A stretch of DNA of 64,000 nucleotides from Camillea tinctor (Eukaryota; Ascomycota; Sordariomycetes; Xylariales; Xylariaceae), in the NCBI GenBank assembly GCA_022578605.1, contig MU394061.1, positions 372,001 through 436,000 of the forward strand. Direction: 5' to 3'. Of the stretch, positions 46,921 through 57,730 are shown one piece after another; within the stretch, counting starts at the first letter, position 1, and each line of letters starts with the position of its first letter. Below the pieces are notes generated by a model. It saw nothing but the letters and a program-made list of their open reading frames with translations, was not told the origin of the DNA and ran no database searches. A program made the translations under genes and the position numbers.

Positions 46921-49900
46921 TGTGGGGGGTGTTGGGTTAGAGGGAATGATTGTGCGGTATGTATTAGAACAAGGAGTGTGTTTCTATGTAACGGTATCGC
47001 GAGGAGTTGTGGTTCTAGTTCTTTGCACAATAGAAAGGTAATTGCTTAAGCTTTTGCCTAGTGTTTCGTGTCAGGAGGTGATATAGGTTATGTAAAGGGA
47101 ATTGATAGATAAATAGATATATGGGAGAGCAGAAGATAAGTAAAAATAAAGAGTATAAGAAAGATGTTAGAGCGGGTTCCTGATTTGGGAATATAAACTA
47201 TGACGGCGAAGAATCTATATATACTCAGACTAGGTAAACCTATGAATACCACGACCTATAGTTCCCATATGACATGAGGCATTAGTCACCGGACTCCGGT
47301 ACCGTGCTTTTTTTTTTTTTTTCAAATTCCTTTTTCCTTGCCTTGTTAAGAGTCAGTTTTTTTCTTTTATGTTTACGTATATATGTCCGCATAGTGTTCT
47401 ATCTGTGTGATATTCTATCCTTTAACCCGGTTTTCTCTGCGTCCCATATGTGGCTTACTCTGTGCATATATGCGCCGTATGTTTCTCTTGATGTACACTC
47501 GACTGTTGTACAACCCGGCCGCAGTGTGAAGGAGATCATGCGTCAACCCCCAGCCTTTCTTTTTCATTGGACGAGGCCAATGTTAGTTGGGAATGAGACC
47601 ACGCGACTCGGGGTTTGGCGGCTGCAGTTGACGGTGCAGTGATTCTTTGGTTATGGAATCCTTTCCGCATTCAAAAGTTTAGGGCCTGGTAGGGCTGGTG
47701 GGCTGGCATTGCCAATTTCTGACACTGGGTTAATTCCGCTTTATCACAACATGGGCGATCCGTGTCACTTTATTCATGGGTGTACCCAATTATACGTCTG
47801 GTACGTCCCAGCCTGGCGTGGTAATTATACAATACAGAATTAGGCATTGTGTGTGACTTTTGGCCTCTTGATGCAATGGATTGCCCAACACTTATTTGTA
47901 ACAATGGCCTCCTCGGTTCTGTGCCTCGCTTTTTGAACTTGTGCATGCGCGGTCAGGTACCGTGCTTGTATAGGACCAGTCATTTTGATAGATCTTACAC
48001 TGAGCATAACTTTTCTCGTACTATGGCACTCTTTACAGTAGAATTCTAAAAGTAGTATCATGATTGTCTACTGTTCGCTTGTTCTTTTTCAGCCTTTTAG
48101 CCTGAGTCTACCTAGTATCAATATGAGCTTGTGCGTGATAGAAGGTGTGATATCGCAAGTGATGCTCTGGTCAGCTCAATTTAGAGTGGTACACTACTAG
48201 GGATAGACAGGAGCCTTGGGCGTAGTGTGTAGGGTAGGTAGGTGTATGGCCGGTATGGTGCGAGGCGCGGTGTGCCGATCTTTAGGTGCTGGACCTAGAG
48301 TGGTGTCTCTCTGCAATAAACCTCGTGTAACTATGGCTGGAAGCTATGGCGATATTGGGAGACCCCAGACTCCTTGTCCATCTCTCCTCTCTACAATATG
48401 AGTGATAGTGGAAGTCAGATCTCATAATAGGGGTTGGGCCAAGACTTCCCCATCGGTAGCCTACCGATATCCGTTTCAACGGCATCGGGCGCTGGTGGCA
48501 GCCTTACAAAGCATTTAACGATCTCGCGCATTCAACCGTTCAAGCCATGCCCCTGTCTCGGGAGACACGAAAAGACTGCTGGACTTCAGCTGGTCCGGGG
48601 CCATGATGATTACCATGTTTGGGTCTCAGTACATATTAGCGAATTAAGGGAGAGACCCTTGCAGGAAATGCTTACATGGATTCCTTTTATGTGATCGAAT
48701 ATGTACAGAGTCTCTGAGGCTTAGAATATATTGATCTGGAATATTAGGAATAATAGCTGTAGGAATAAGGCTAGTGACGCTAGATAATAAGGCTTTAGGG
48801 TGAGCTAGTTTGAATTGCATATGATTTTCAATTCTAAACAGGTTATTACACACAGTAGAGTACCTAAGTAAGGCCTGTCTTACGCTTCTGGAGGATAACT
48901 AGTCAGACCGAAATTTTATGATACATCTTCATATTTGGTACCTAGGTAGGTAGGTATGTACAAACCCAAGGATCTACCCCAAAGTCAAAGCTACTATACT
49001 GTACAGACATCATCCATTGGCTCTATCCGTAGAGGCGTCCGGCCTCCTGTAAGGGATGTTTCTCTATTGGCCAATAAGATGGTCTGTATGTAGCCTGTCT
49101 TGTTGGAATATCGGGTTACCACTCCACTCTACGGTACTACACTACTACCATATGTACATATATATCGGGCTTACGCCCTCCTCATAGACTCTCTCCTGGA
49201 CTAATACACTTCATCCTTTTCCTCACCTATCGTCTCACTCCAATATGTCTGCCCCCCCTATTCGAAACTCCTTGTTTTGCGTTTTACTTATGCAATTTAA
49301 GGTTACTCTCATCTCAATTTCGGGCAAAGAGGCCAGGATCTCGCAAATCTATGATATACATCTTGGGGAGGGCCTCAAGGATGTGCGACAGTCAGATATC
49401 TTCACGCTTTATGGAGAGGATCGGGATAAGATCCGACATAGTGCAATCTACCTCGCACGCTAGGCGCAGGCTAAGCTGTGCTTGGAGCCTGCATCAGACT
49501 CTAAATAGGCAATCAGAGTTTGAATTTGGGGCACTGCCCTCTTTTAGAGACAGATGTACCTGAATTAATCACTCGCATCCCTCGGGAAATTTCATTTGTA
49601 TCGCATTAGATTGCAAGACACCCGAGATAGCTGTTATACCACTCTCCAGTTCCCTCTACCTATACCCGCTAGTTTAAGAGATAGGTTGAGTGTCTTCATT
49701 ATAAAATCTGTCATAGTGGATCAAGAGACGAAATGTAGTCTCCCGCTAATGTGACCTATATCACGTAGGAGGTATTATCACAATATAGGATCCTCATCTA
49801 GCAGGTATCAGTGGTTTCTCAACGTTGTAGTCCGTATTATCGATGGCTACATAGTGTTGTGGGGACTAGGGGAACTAGAGACCACATTTCTGTGTATATA

Positions 49901-50687
49901 GATTGTGTTGCATTACAAGTTCACGATAGTTTCTTTCTTTTACATTATGGCAAGTCCGCGTCCGGTTTACAGTTTAGATCAATATATCCCTCTTAGATAC
50001 GTTTCTCAGCTTCTTGTTCAAACAAACAGTATGAAGGTTGGGTGTCGTAGACTAGGGACTGCTGTCCTAGTCCCTCACAGCCTCATACAGCTGTTGGTAG
50101 AGGGTCCTCCATATCTCCAGTTCAATATTGTGACAAGGGGTCATAGCTTGGAACAAAGAGTCATATTTAACTAATAATTCTCTTATGGTCTCAAGGGGTC
50201 TTAAGGTTCTAAGTTCTCCTGGATCCCATGTCGAGAATAATGCTCCTATTTATACACATACATTCTGGCCTGAGGCATCTATTTCTTATGCAAGTTGGTT
50301 ATCTACATGACCAGTACAATGGTCCGAAACAGGGTATCATATTTACCAACCAACTAGTCTTGGCAGTGTCTCCGTATGACAAATATGACGAATACAATTA
50401 AGTCAAATACGTCGACAGAGGTGACGTTTATATGAGATGTGATCTTTGGCTGTCGAGGATAGAAACTCTGGCCTCCTGCCTATCTCACTCTTCAGCGACG
50501 CCTCAGCAACACTCGGCCCTCTCCTCGTTAACCTGGCAGCCTGGTCTCCCACGAACACATACATTCAACACCACCGGTTGTCACGCAGGGCAACCGGCAA
50601 ATCTGCTCCTTGTTGCCTCCTCTTGCCTCTTGTAACTTGGGGGTAAGTTAATAATAACTAATAACATAGCACCTAGTACCCCTCAGG
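46921..50687. other. Gene-poor spacer
   Basis: No strong ORF. A T-run lies at 47308-47322. CCTAGGTAGGTAGGT motifs occur near 48940. A weak candidate ORF is listed separately at 49245-49463. Confidence 0.4.
49245..49463 (+). CDS. Doubtful 72-codon ORF with promoter-like upstream region
   Basis: The ATG is at 49245 after a TATATAT box (49159-49165) and a C/T-rich leader, an arrangement typical of fungal promoters. The product has a hydrophobic start and then a charged segment (ARISQIYDIHLGEGLKDVRQ). No family or intron was recognised. Confidence 0.25.
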   Translation: MSAPPIRNSLFCVLLMQFKVTLISISGKEARISQIYDIHLGEGLKDVRQSDIFTLYGEDRDKIRHSAIYLAR

Positions 50688-50800
50688 GGGCACGCCACTT
50701 GGCGTGATGGGCAAGGGACTCTGCCCATATCCAAGAGTCCCTCGAGCTCCCTAGAGGACCCGGGTTCAAATCCACCTCTAAGCAAAAAAAAAAAAAAAAA
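50688..50800 (+). repeat. tRNA-derived SINE-like element with A-tail
   Basis: A perfect B-box (GGTTCAAATCC, within 50762-50774) follows a degenerate A-box-like stretch (TGGCGTGATGGG, near 50700-50711). An 8-bp stem (GGGACTCT / AGAGTCCC) lies between them. The unit ends in 17 A residues (50784-50800). This is the layout of a tRNA-derived short retroelement rather than a functional tRNA, because the acceptor and T stems do not pair well. Confidence 0.5.
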
Positions 50801-51065
50801 TCTAAACTACCAATCTACCAACTACCATCTACGCTACCAATCTACCAATTGCCATCTATAAAANNNNNNNNNNNNNNNNNNNNNNNNNNNNNNNNNNNNN
50901 NNNNNNNNNNNNNNNNNNNNNNNNNNNNNNNNNNNNNNNNNNNNNNNNNNNNNNNCGATACTACCATCTATACTACCATCTATACTACCATCTATACTAC
51001 CATCTATACTACCATCTATACTACCATCTATACTACCATCTATACTACCATCTATACTACCATCT
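50801..51065 (+). repeat. 12-bp minisatellite (TACCATCTATAC) with assembly gap
   Basis: About nine uniform copies of the 12-mer lie at 50956-51065. Diverged precursors (accaatctaccaa-type) lie at 50808-50860. The array is interrupted by N bases at 50864-50955. Confidence 0.9.
50864..50955. other. Assembly gap (92 N)
   Basis: A run of 92 N lies inside the minisatellite, so its true length is unknown. Confidence 1.
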
Positions 51066-51227
51066 AGGGCGGGCCAACCCGCCCACATAAAATAAAAGCA
51101 GGGCTATGGCCCTTAAAGAGCAATGCTCAATAATCCAGGATAAATGGGAGGGGGGGACCTAGTTCCCTCGGGTTAGCGGCGGGCTCCCAGATAATAAATA
51201 ATTCATTATCAAAAAAAAAAAAAAAAA
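51066..51227 (+). repeat. Second A-tailed element (retroelement 3' end-like)
   Basis: It begins with a GGGCGGG / CCCGCCC hairpin (51068-51085), is non-coding, and ends in 17 A residues (51211-51227) in the same orientation as the first element. It resembles the 3' UTR of a non-LTR retroelement, but no ORF2 sequence is seen. Confidence 0.35.
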
Positions 51228-52991
51228 GAACAATTGTTCTTTTTTGGTCTCCCAAAATACCAATAGAGAAGTTTCATGAACTACTTATATCACTTTTTTC
51301 ACCATTACGCCGAAGCTAAAATGCCACATAAATGAAGCTATTCCTAAACCTAGTAGTGAAGATATATATATATAATCTGATATAAGTCTGGGAGTGAAGA
51401 TGCCGAGTTCGACCCGGAGTAAACACGGCATTATGACCAACGGCGCTGGTATCCAATCAGAGTTCTGAGTTCTGTCTCATAATATCATGCAAGAGATGAT
51501 AACTCTATTTACTTGATGTAACGGCTGAAAATATGGATATGATGGCACTGTAGGAGGAAGACCTATTACGTCACCGCTAATGACTCAGTAGGCCTAGTTA
51601 TCAGTTCTTTTTTTTAGTTTTACTCTTATTCTTTCTTTTTTTTATATACATATATACATATTTCGCTTGATAGCTTAATAGATCACATTGAGCCTTGAGC
51701 TTTCGTGTGTGTCATAGGGAGTTATCCCTTACAAGACCCACCTATAAAATATGTATAAAAAGACTTGTAGATGCCTCGAACCCCTTAGGAAATTGTTCTC
51801 TGCCTATTGTTATTAGTATAATAGGAACTACTTATATTCCTTCTTTCTCGCTCTGCTATACACCTCCTTACTCACATGACACTTTAACGTATCGTCTGAT
51901 AGAATATTCTAGGAGCATACGGAGGCATATAGTTGTGTAGTAGTAGTTGGACAGACATAGATATCACATCATGTCGGGTACAGCATATAGATAGGAGGAG
52001 AAGCTTTGGAATACGGCCACATCATTGGTAGAGTGAGCCTGGTTCTCGCCCAGTCCTCGGAATCCTACTAAGGTTGTGATGCTCATCCGCCTTCCCAGAT
52101 ACAGTAAAGTATTCCGCAGACTTTTGCGATACGGGATTGATTTGCCGCACCCCCCATGACCCTTATACCCCAACTCTCCCCGCACCCATCTCCAACTTCA
52201 TATTCCAGGGGTCTGGGGGAATATATGTTCTAGTTCGAACTAGCATGGTCGGGATATGCTGCTGCTTTCGTCACCTAGGCGGGTTATCGGGTGGGCGGCT
52301 GGTCCGCTAAGCCATGGACGACATGCGGGTCCAGGCCTCCCTTTGCATTGTTTCGCTATGCTCGCTATATTCTTTCCTATCTGGTCTTGATGGAAATACG
52401 CCCGAGCGTATTGGGCCTCTTATGTGGTAATCTGAGGTCACCGATGTGGGACTTATGTCGTAATCTAAGACCAGGAGCTCCACCACCCCGGGTTTGCCCC
52501 CGCATTCCCCCAGATGCTACCCCAGATTTCCCCGAGGCCATCTTGATAGCAGCTCGGTCGAATGCGAGAGAGGCCAATCTTGCTTACTATGTTCCTGTCC
52601 GGCGCAATGTAGGGCGCAATGTAGGTCATAGCAACTTGGCCTGGTATAAGTCTCGGGAGCCCCAGTTACATCCAGGCAATGAAACCTTGCCTTACTGAAA
52701 AAAAATAGAAACTGAGGTATTATTGGGGACTGGGGTCGTAACTTGGCATTTGAATGTGCCTCGCTAGTACGGAATATAACGGCCTGGAATAGGGACACAC
52801 TAGAATGGCTAACTATTTTCCTAATCTACCTAGACCCGTAGATAGCACTATTTAAATCCCCCCAAAGCCGTCTTAGTCCTAGACTGCTGATTCATGTTCT
52901 TGTTGCCCACAACATCAAAGGAGTCAACTCTCTCCTCTCCCCATCGTAACACTTGTCCCACTTTACTTTACACAAGTCCCCATTCTTCAAA
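51228..52991. other. Spacer and transporter promoter
   Basis: No strong gene. A frame at 52390-52698 has partly coding-like composition (PDFPEAILIAARSNAREA) but no start or family, and may be a transposon remnant. The last 100 bases are the C/T-rich leader of the transporter. Confidence 0.4.
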
Positions 52992-55056
52992 ATGTCTTCC
53001 GATCAGGTTGACAAGAAGGCTACGTCCTTAGATAAGAAGAGGCCTCTCGACGATGTTGACCACGTCGAGGACATACAGAAGTCGCCGGCGGAGGAAGACT
53101 TCGACAACTCGATCGACGACACGAGGCCGTCGAAGGCGGTATGGATGATTGTGCTGACGGTAGCGATGGGCGGATTTCTTTTCGGTAATTTTTTTCATAT
53201 GCTCTATGACTTCTCGCGAGACAGACCACTGACTAAGAGACTTATCCCAGGCTACGACACGGGTGTTATCTCCGCTGTCCTCGTCAACCTAGGGACGGAC
53301 CTTGGCCACAAACTCAGCTCGAAGGAGCAAGAGCTCATCACCTCAATCACGTCCGGCGGGGCCCTCATTGGCGCCATAATGGCGGGGCTGCCGGCCGACA
53401 AGTACGGACGCAAATTCGGTATCTACTTCGGCTGCGTCCTGTTCCTCGCGGGAAGCGTCATCCAAGCCGCGGCGTACTCGGTGGTGCAAATGACCATTGG
53501 CCGCTTCGTTGTCGGTTTGGGCGTGGGCTCTGCGGCTATGATCGTGGTAAGTTATACAACCTATACCTATATCTCACATTTGACCTGAGCCTAATGATGC
53601 ACATCACCCCAGCCTCTCTACATCAGTGAACTCGCTCCGACCAAGTACCGTGGGCGCATGATTTCGTTCGACAACCTCAGCGTGACGTTCGGCCAGCTGG
53701 TGTCTTACGCCCTCGGCGCGGGCCTGACGCATGTTGAGCACGGCTGGAGGTACATGGTGGCTATCGGGGGTGTGCCGCCGATTCTCCTGGCTATTTGCCT
53801 CACGTGGTGCCCTGAGAGCCCGCGACAGCTTCTCAGTGAGTAATTTTAGGATTCATTTTTCTTCTCCTTGTCGTGGGAGCAAAAGCTGCCCTGCCAGGGT
53901 TAGGCGTATGAATTTTCAGCTTCCAAGACACAACAGCATGGGTAAAAATGTCAGGTATCCAATATGGCGGTTTACTGACTCCCGGAATTACAGTGCACCG
54001 CAAGGTCGAAGAGGCGCGAAAGGCGATCGCGCGCGTGTATCCCGACGCCAACGAAGCGCAGGTCCAAGCCAAGATGGACATCATCACGTACGCGATCGAA
54101 TACGAGTCGAATGCCGTGGGGGACAAGTCGCTGTGGTGGCAGTTCAAGCAGCTGCACTGCGTGCCCTCGAATTTACGCGCTCTCATCTCAGCATGTGCAG
54201 TTATGGCCAGTACGTATTTTCCCAAAGAAGTGTTTACCGGTACTTGAGTGTGGATGGATAACTAATTTGACCCCCTTAGTTTCCCAACTCGGCGGCTTTA
54301 ACACTCTCATGTATTACTCCGCGACTCTGTTCGGCCTCGTTGGCTTCACAAATCCCACGGCTGTATCGATCACGGTGGGCGCTACGAACTGCCTCTTCAC
54401 GTTGGTGAACATGGCTACTATTGACAGAGCCGGGCGGCGACTAATCCTGATCATCACGGTACTTGGAATGGTACGTAAAGGAAAGAAATGAAAATAAAAA
54501 AGGAGAAAAATGAATTATAAGTATTGGTTTCTTGACTAAGTAGCTAACATGTCACTCGTCTCATCAATAGTCTATCGCCATGGCCGTGACCGCCATCGCA
54601 TTCCACTGGATCCCAGTATCCCCCGACCTATCCATGACAGAGGGCTCAGTGAACTGGGCGGGTATCCTAGTGCTGGTGGCCATCATCATATACGTAGCTT
54701 TCTTCGCCAGTGGCGTGGCAACGATCGGGTGGGTAGGCACCGAACTACTACCACTGGAAGTGCGAGCGCTGGGGACGATGATGAACACAGTGACGTGTTG
54801 GGGCTGCAACATCATCATTGCGTCGACATTCCTGTCCATGATGCAGGCCATGACGCCGAGTGGGGCGTTCGGCTTCTACTCTGGCATCTGTTTCGCAGGT
54901 TGGGTCTTTGTTATCTTCTGCTACCCCGAGGTCAACGGCATCCCGCTCGAGGACGTCAGGCAGATCTTCGAGCACGGCTTCGGCGTACGTGAGGCGAAGA
55001 AGATGCAGAAGGAGAGGAAACAGCAGCAGCAACAACAACAAGGTGGGCGTGTATAA
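52992..55056 (+). CDS. MFS sugar transporter, inositol/proton symporter (ITR) type
   Basis: Six exons, 52992-53184, 53251-53546, 53613-53835, 53994-54209, 54280-54470 and 54571-55056, join in correct phase to 534 aa. Diagnostic motifs are GYDTGVISAVLV in helix 1 (residue 65 on), DKYGRK (114-119), GRFVVGLGVG, PLYISELAPTKYRGR, PESPRQL (230-236), ISQLGGFNTLMYYSATLFGLVGF in helix 7 and IDRAGRR. The helix 7 sequence and the PESPRQL form match the fungal myo-inositol transporter group better than hexose carriers. The acidic N-terminus and the poly-Gln C-tail (encoded by CAG/CAA repeats) are cytosolic. Intron 1 (66 nt) contains no in-frame stop, so its retention would insert 22 residues before helix 1 ends. 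The substrate is inferred from family motifs. Confidence 0.85.
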
Positions 55057-55700
55057 ATGAAGGATACGTGGGTGCTATGTAAGTACGGTGTATTTAGGTT
55101 GTGATCTATGAATTTTCTCCTACTGTTTTTTTTCTTCATAAGGAGAGAGAAGGGAAAAGGGGTAAAGGAGAAAAGGGGGGATAGGATGATGATAAGCAGC
55201 GATTAGAAAACCTTAGATACAGCCTATACCCTATAACTTGCCTAAGATAGAAAGAACCCTGCAAATATGATAACCTCATAAATTTTAACTTTACCAAATT
55301 ACTAAACTTGAAGTTAAATCATACATGTACCTATGTATCTATGGTGATAGCTGGAAGGTAGGAGGAGAGTGCCTGCCTGCCTGCCTAAAGTCGAGACTTA
55401 CACTAACGAGAATTAGTACAAGTTACGGTGAACGCACAGACCAAGTCGCGTCACGTCTGCGTACTACAAAAACCCATTAAAGTTCGCCCTGTATACCGCG
55501 TCGGCAATTAAGTTTCCGTTTTTATTATACTTTATACTTCCCACTGACATCACCTTACCTGACCTTGCCTTACTTTATCTTTATTTACCTTTGTCTTCCT
55601 CTTCTCACCAATACAACACCATCTGTGCACACCACACCACACCACACCACACCACACCACACCCAATTACACCACACCACACCCCAAAAAATAGCCAACC
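55057..55700. other. Intergenic spacer with CACAC repeat in the FEN1 leader
   Basis: About 57 bases of CACAC/ACCAC units (55628-55684, interrupted at 55664) end shortly before the FEN1 ATG. There is no other feature. Confidence 0.7.
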
Positions 55701-56968
55701 ATGGGTATTAAACAGCTCTTCTCCATCATCAAGGAGGAGGCCCCCGACGCCATCAAAGAAGGCGAAATCAAGAACCAATTCGGTCGCAAAGTGGCCATCG
55801 ATGCCTCCATGAGCATATACAGTTTCCTGATCGCTGTGCGCTCCGATGGCCAGCAGCTGACCAACGACTCGGGCGACACCACCTCCCACATCATGGGCAT
55901 GTTCTACCGCACGCTGCGCATGGTCGACAATGGCATCAAGCCTCTCTACGTCTTCGATGGCGCACCCCCCAAGCTCAAGTCCGGAGAGCTAGCCAAGCGA
56001 TTCCAGCGCAAGGCCGAAGCCACCGAGGGCCTAGAGGAAGCCAAGGAGACCGGTACCGCCGAAGATGTCGAGAAGTTCTCGCGACGCACCGTCCGAGTCA
56101 CCCGCGAACACAATGCCGATTGCCAGCAGCTGCTGAAGCTCATGGGTATTCCCTACATCATCGCCCCTACCGAGGCCGAGGCCCAGTGTGCCGTTCTCGC
56201 ACGAGCAGGAAAGGTCTACGCCGCGGCTAGTGAAGACATGGACACGCTATGTTTCGACAGTCCTGTCCTATTGCGACACTTGACCTTCAGCGAACAGCGC
56301 AAGGAACCCATCCAGGAGATTCACGTCGCCAAGGTTCTCGAAGGGCTAGGAATGGATCGCAAACAGGTGAGTTACTTCTCATTACCTCTTTTACACCTAG
56401 AAGGTTTAGGTTATATGACAGAAAAGATACTAATTAGAATGCATAGTTTGTCGATCTCTGCATCCTGCTCGGCTGCGATTACCTCGACCCCATCCCCAAG
56501 GTCGGCCCCTCCACCGCCCTCAAGATGATCCGCGAGCACGGCAGCCTCGAGAAGGTCGTCGAGTCCATCCAGAACGACCCGAAGCAGAAGTACGTGCTGC
56601 CGGAGGACTGGCCGTACGCGGACGCGCGACAGCTGTTCTTCGAGCCGGACGTGCACGCGGCCGACGACCCGCGCTGCGACTTCAAGTGGGAAAAGCCCGA
56701 CGTCGAGGGGCTGGTCAAGTTCCTGGTCGCGGACAAGGGCTTCAACGAGGACCGTGTGCGCTCGGGCGCCGCCCGCCTCGAGAAGGCCACCAAGAGCTCC
56801 CAGCAGGCCCGCCTCGAGGGCTTCTTCAAGCCCATCCCCAAGACCGACGAGCAGAAGGCCGCACACAAGCGCAAGCTCGACGAGCAGAACGAGGCTAAGA
56901 AGAAGAAGCTCAAGGAGGAGAAGAAGGAGAAGGCTAAGGCCAAGGCGAAGCCCCGTGGGACGGCGTAA
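55701..56968 (+). CDS. FEN1: Flap endonuclease 1 (RAD27 ortholog)
   Basis: Exons 55701-56366 and 56447-56968 (80-nt intron, donor GTGAGT, phase 0) give 395 aa, the usual fungal FEN1 length. All metal-binding acids are present: Asp34 (AIDAS), Asp86 (VFDGAPP), Glu158 and Glu160 (TEAEAQ), Asp179 and Asp181 (SEDMDT), and Asp233 (GCDYLDP). The helix-hairpin-helix [13 protein letters not shown] follows. A PCNA-binding PIP box, Q342-x2-L-x2-FF, is followed by a Lys-rich nuclear tail. The enzyme removes 5' flaps in Okazaki-fragment maturation and long-patch base excision repair in the nucleus. The start ATGGGIKQLF-type N-terminus is invariant in the family, which fixes the start. Confidence 0.97.
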
Positions 56969-57504
56969 CGACGTTAAATCGCGTCGGGGAATGGATTTGA
57001 ACAACCAGCTCACTAACTTATTGCGTGCGTTGTGGTTGGATTTGCTTGCTTTTTTTGCTTTAACTCATGGCGTTTATTTACGGGCTGGGAACGGAGGTTA
57101 AAAAATCACAGGCGTTCGTGCATGCTAATGAGTCGATGAGAGGAGAGAGGGGAATGGATGTATATACCTGGCAGGACGAATCGGCTTCTCATATTAGGGG
57201 ACTTGAAATACATGCGCGTGCTCGTCGTTGTAGCTAGCACTAAGCTGATATACATTGGGAAACAGTCTTCGTTCTAATATGAACCTTGCTCCCGATATCG
57301 CATCGCGTAAATGACTATTATGCTAGTGGGAGACTGAGGGGTCTCCTTTTAAAGCCCGTACTTCCTCATTTATCTACTCCGGGAATTATTTCGCGTATTG
57401 AAGATACGCAGCTGAAGAAGCTGGTAGCAAGCAACCTTCAGGGCCTTTCTGTGGGTGCTACGTCTATGTGTGTTACTAGAAGACATGCATCGAAATCTCC
57501 GAAG

Positions 57505-57730
57505 GCATCTAGAATTATAGTTACATGTGTTGACGATACATATACACACTAACCCCTTCTCCGTTCCATGTTCTTCTAATCTATCATTCCTGACACTTTG
57601 TGTCTACAACGTAAGCACTCCCTCCTGACACTTTGTGTCTACAACGTAAGCACTCCCTCCTGAAGCTTGGCGAGCTGTAGAGGAACCCGATCCGCAACCC
57701 TTATCCAATCGGGTGGATATCTAGATGGTC
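57505..57730. repeat. Dispersed repeat, copy 3
   Basis: The segment at 57563-57595 (gttccatgttcttctaatctatcattcctgac) is a diverged copy of the core at 6325-6358 and 9596-9630. Confidence 0.4.
57588..57663. repeat. Tandem duplication, 35-bp unit, 2.2 copies
   Basis: Two exact 35-bp copies (57588-57622 and 57623-57657) and the first 6 bases of a third. The absence of any mismatch between the copies suggests a recent event. Confidence 0.9.

Noticed and set aside
15738..48955. Recurrent CCTAGGTAGGT / TAGGTACCTA motifs as regulatory sites
   Set aside because: They occur widely in spacers without a fixed position relative to genes and are probably a background short repeat of this genome.
50700..50783. 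Functional tRNA gene
   Set aside because: The B-box is perfect, but the acceptor, D and T stems do not pair as a cloverleaf and an A-tail follows, so a SINE-like element fits better.
52291..52698. 135-codon plus-strand frame upstream of the transporter
   Set aside because: The second half looks partly coding, but the first in-frame ATG is late and no family is recognised. Kept only as a possible remnant in the spacer note.
54549..54992. 147-codon frame in the last transporter exon
   Set aside because: Out-of-frame shadow of the transporter; the exon phases and MFS motifs support the other frame.
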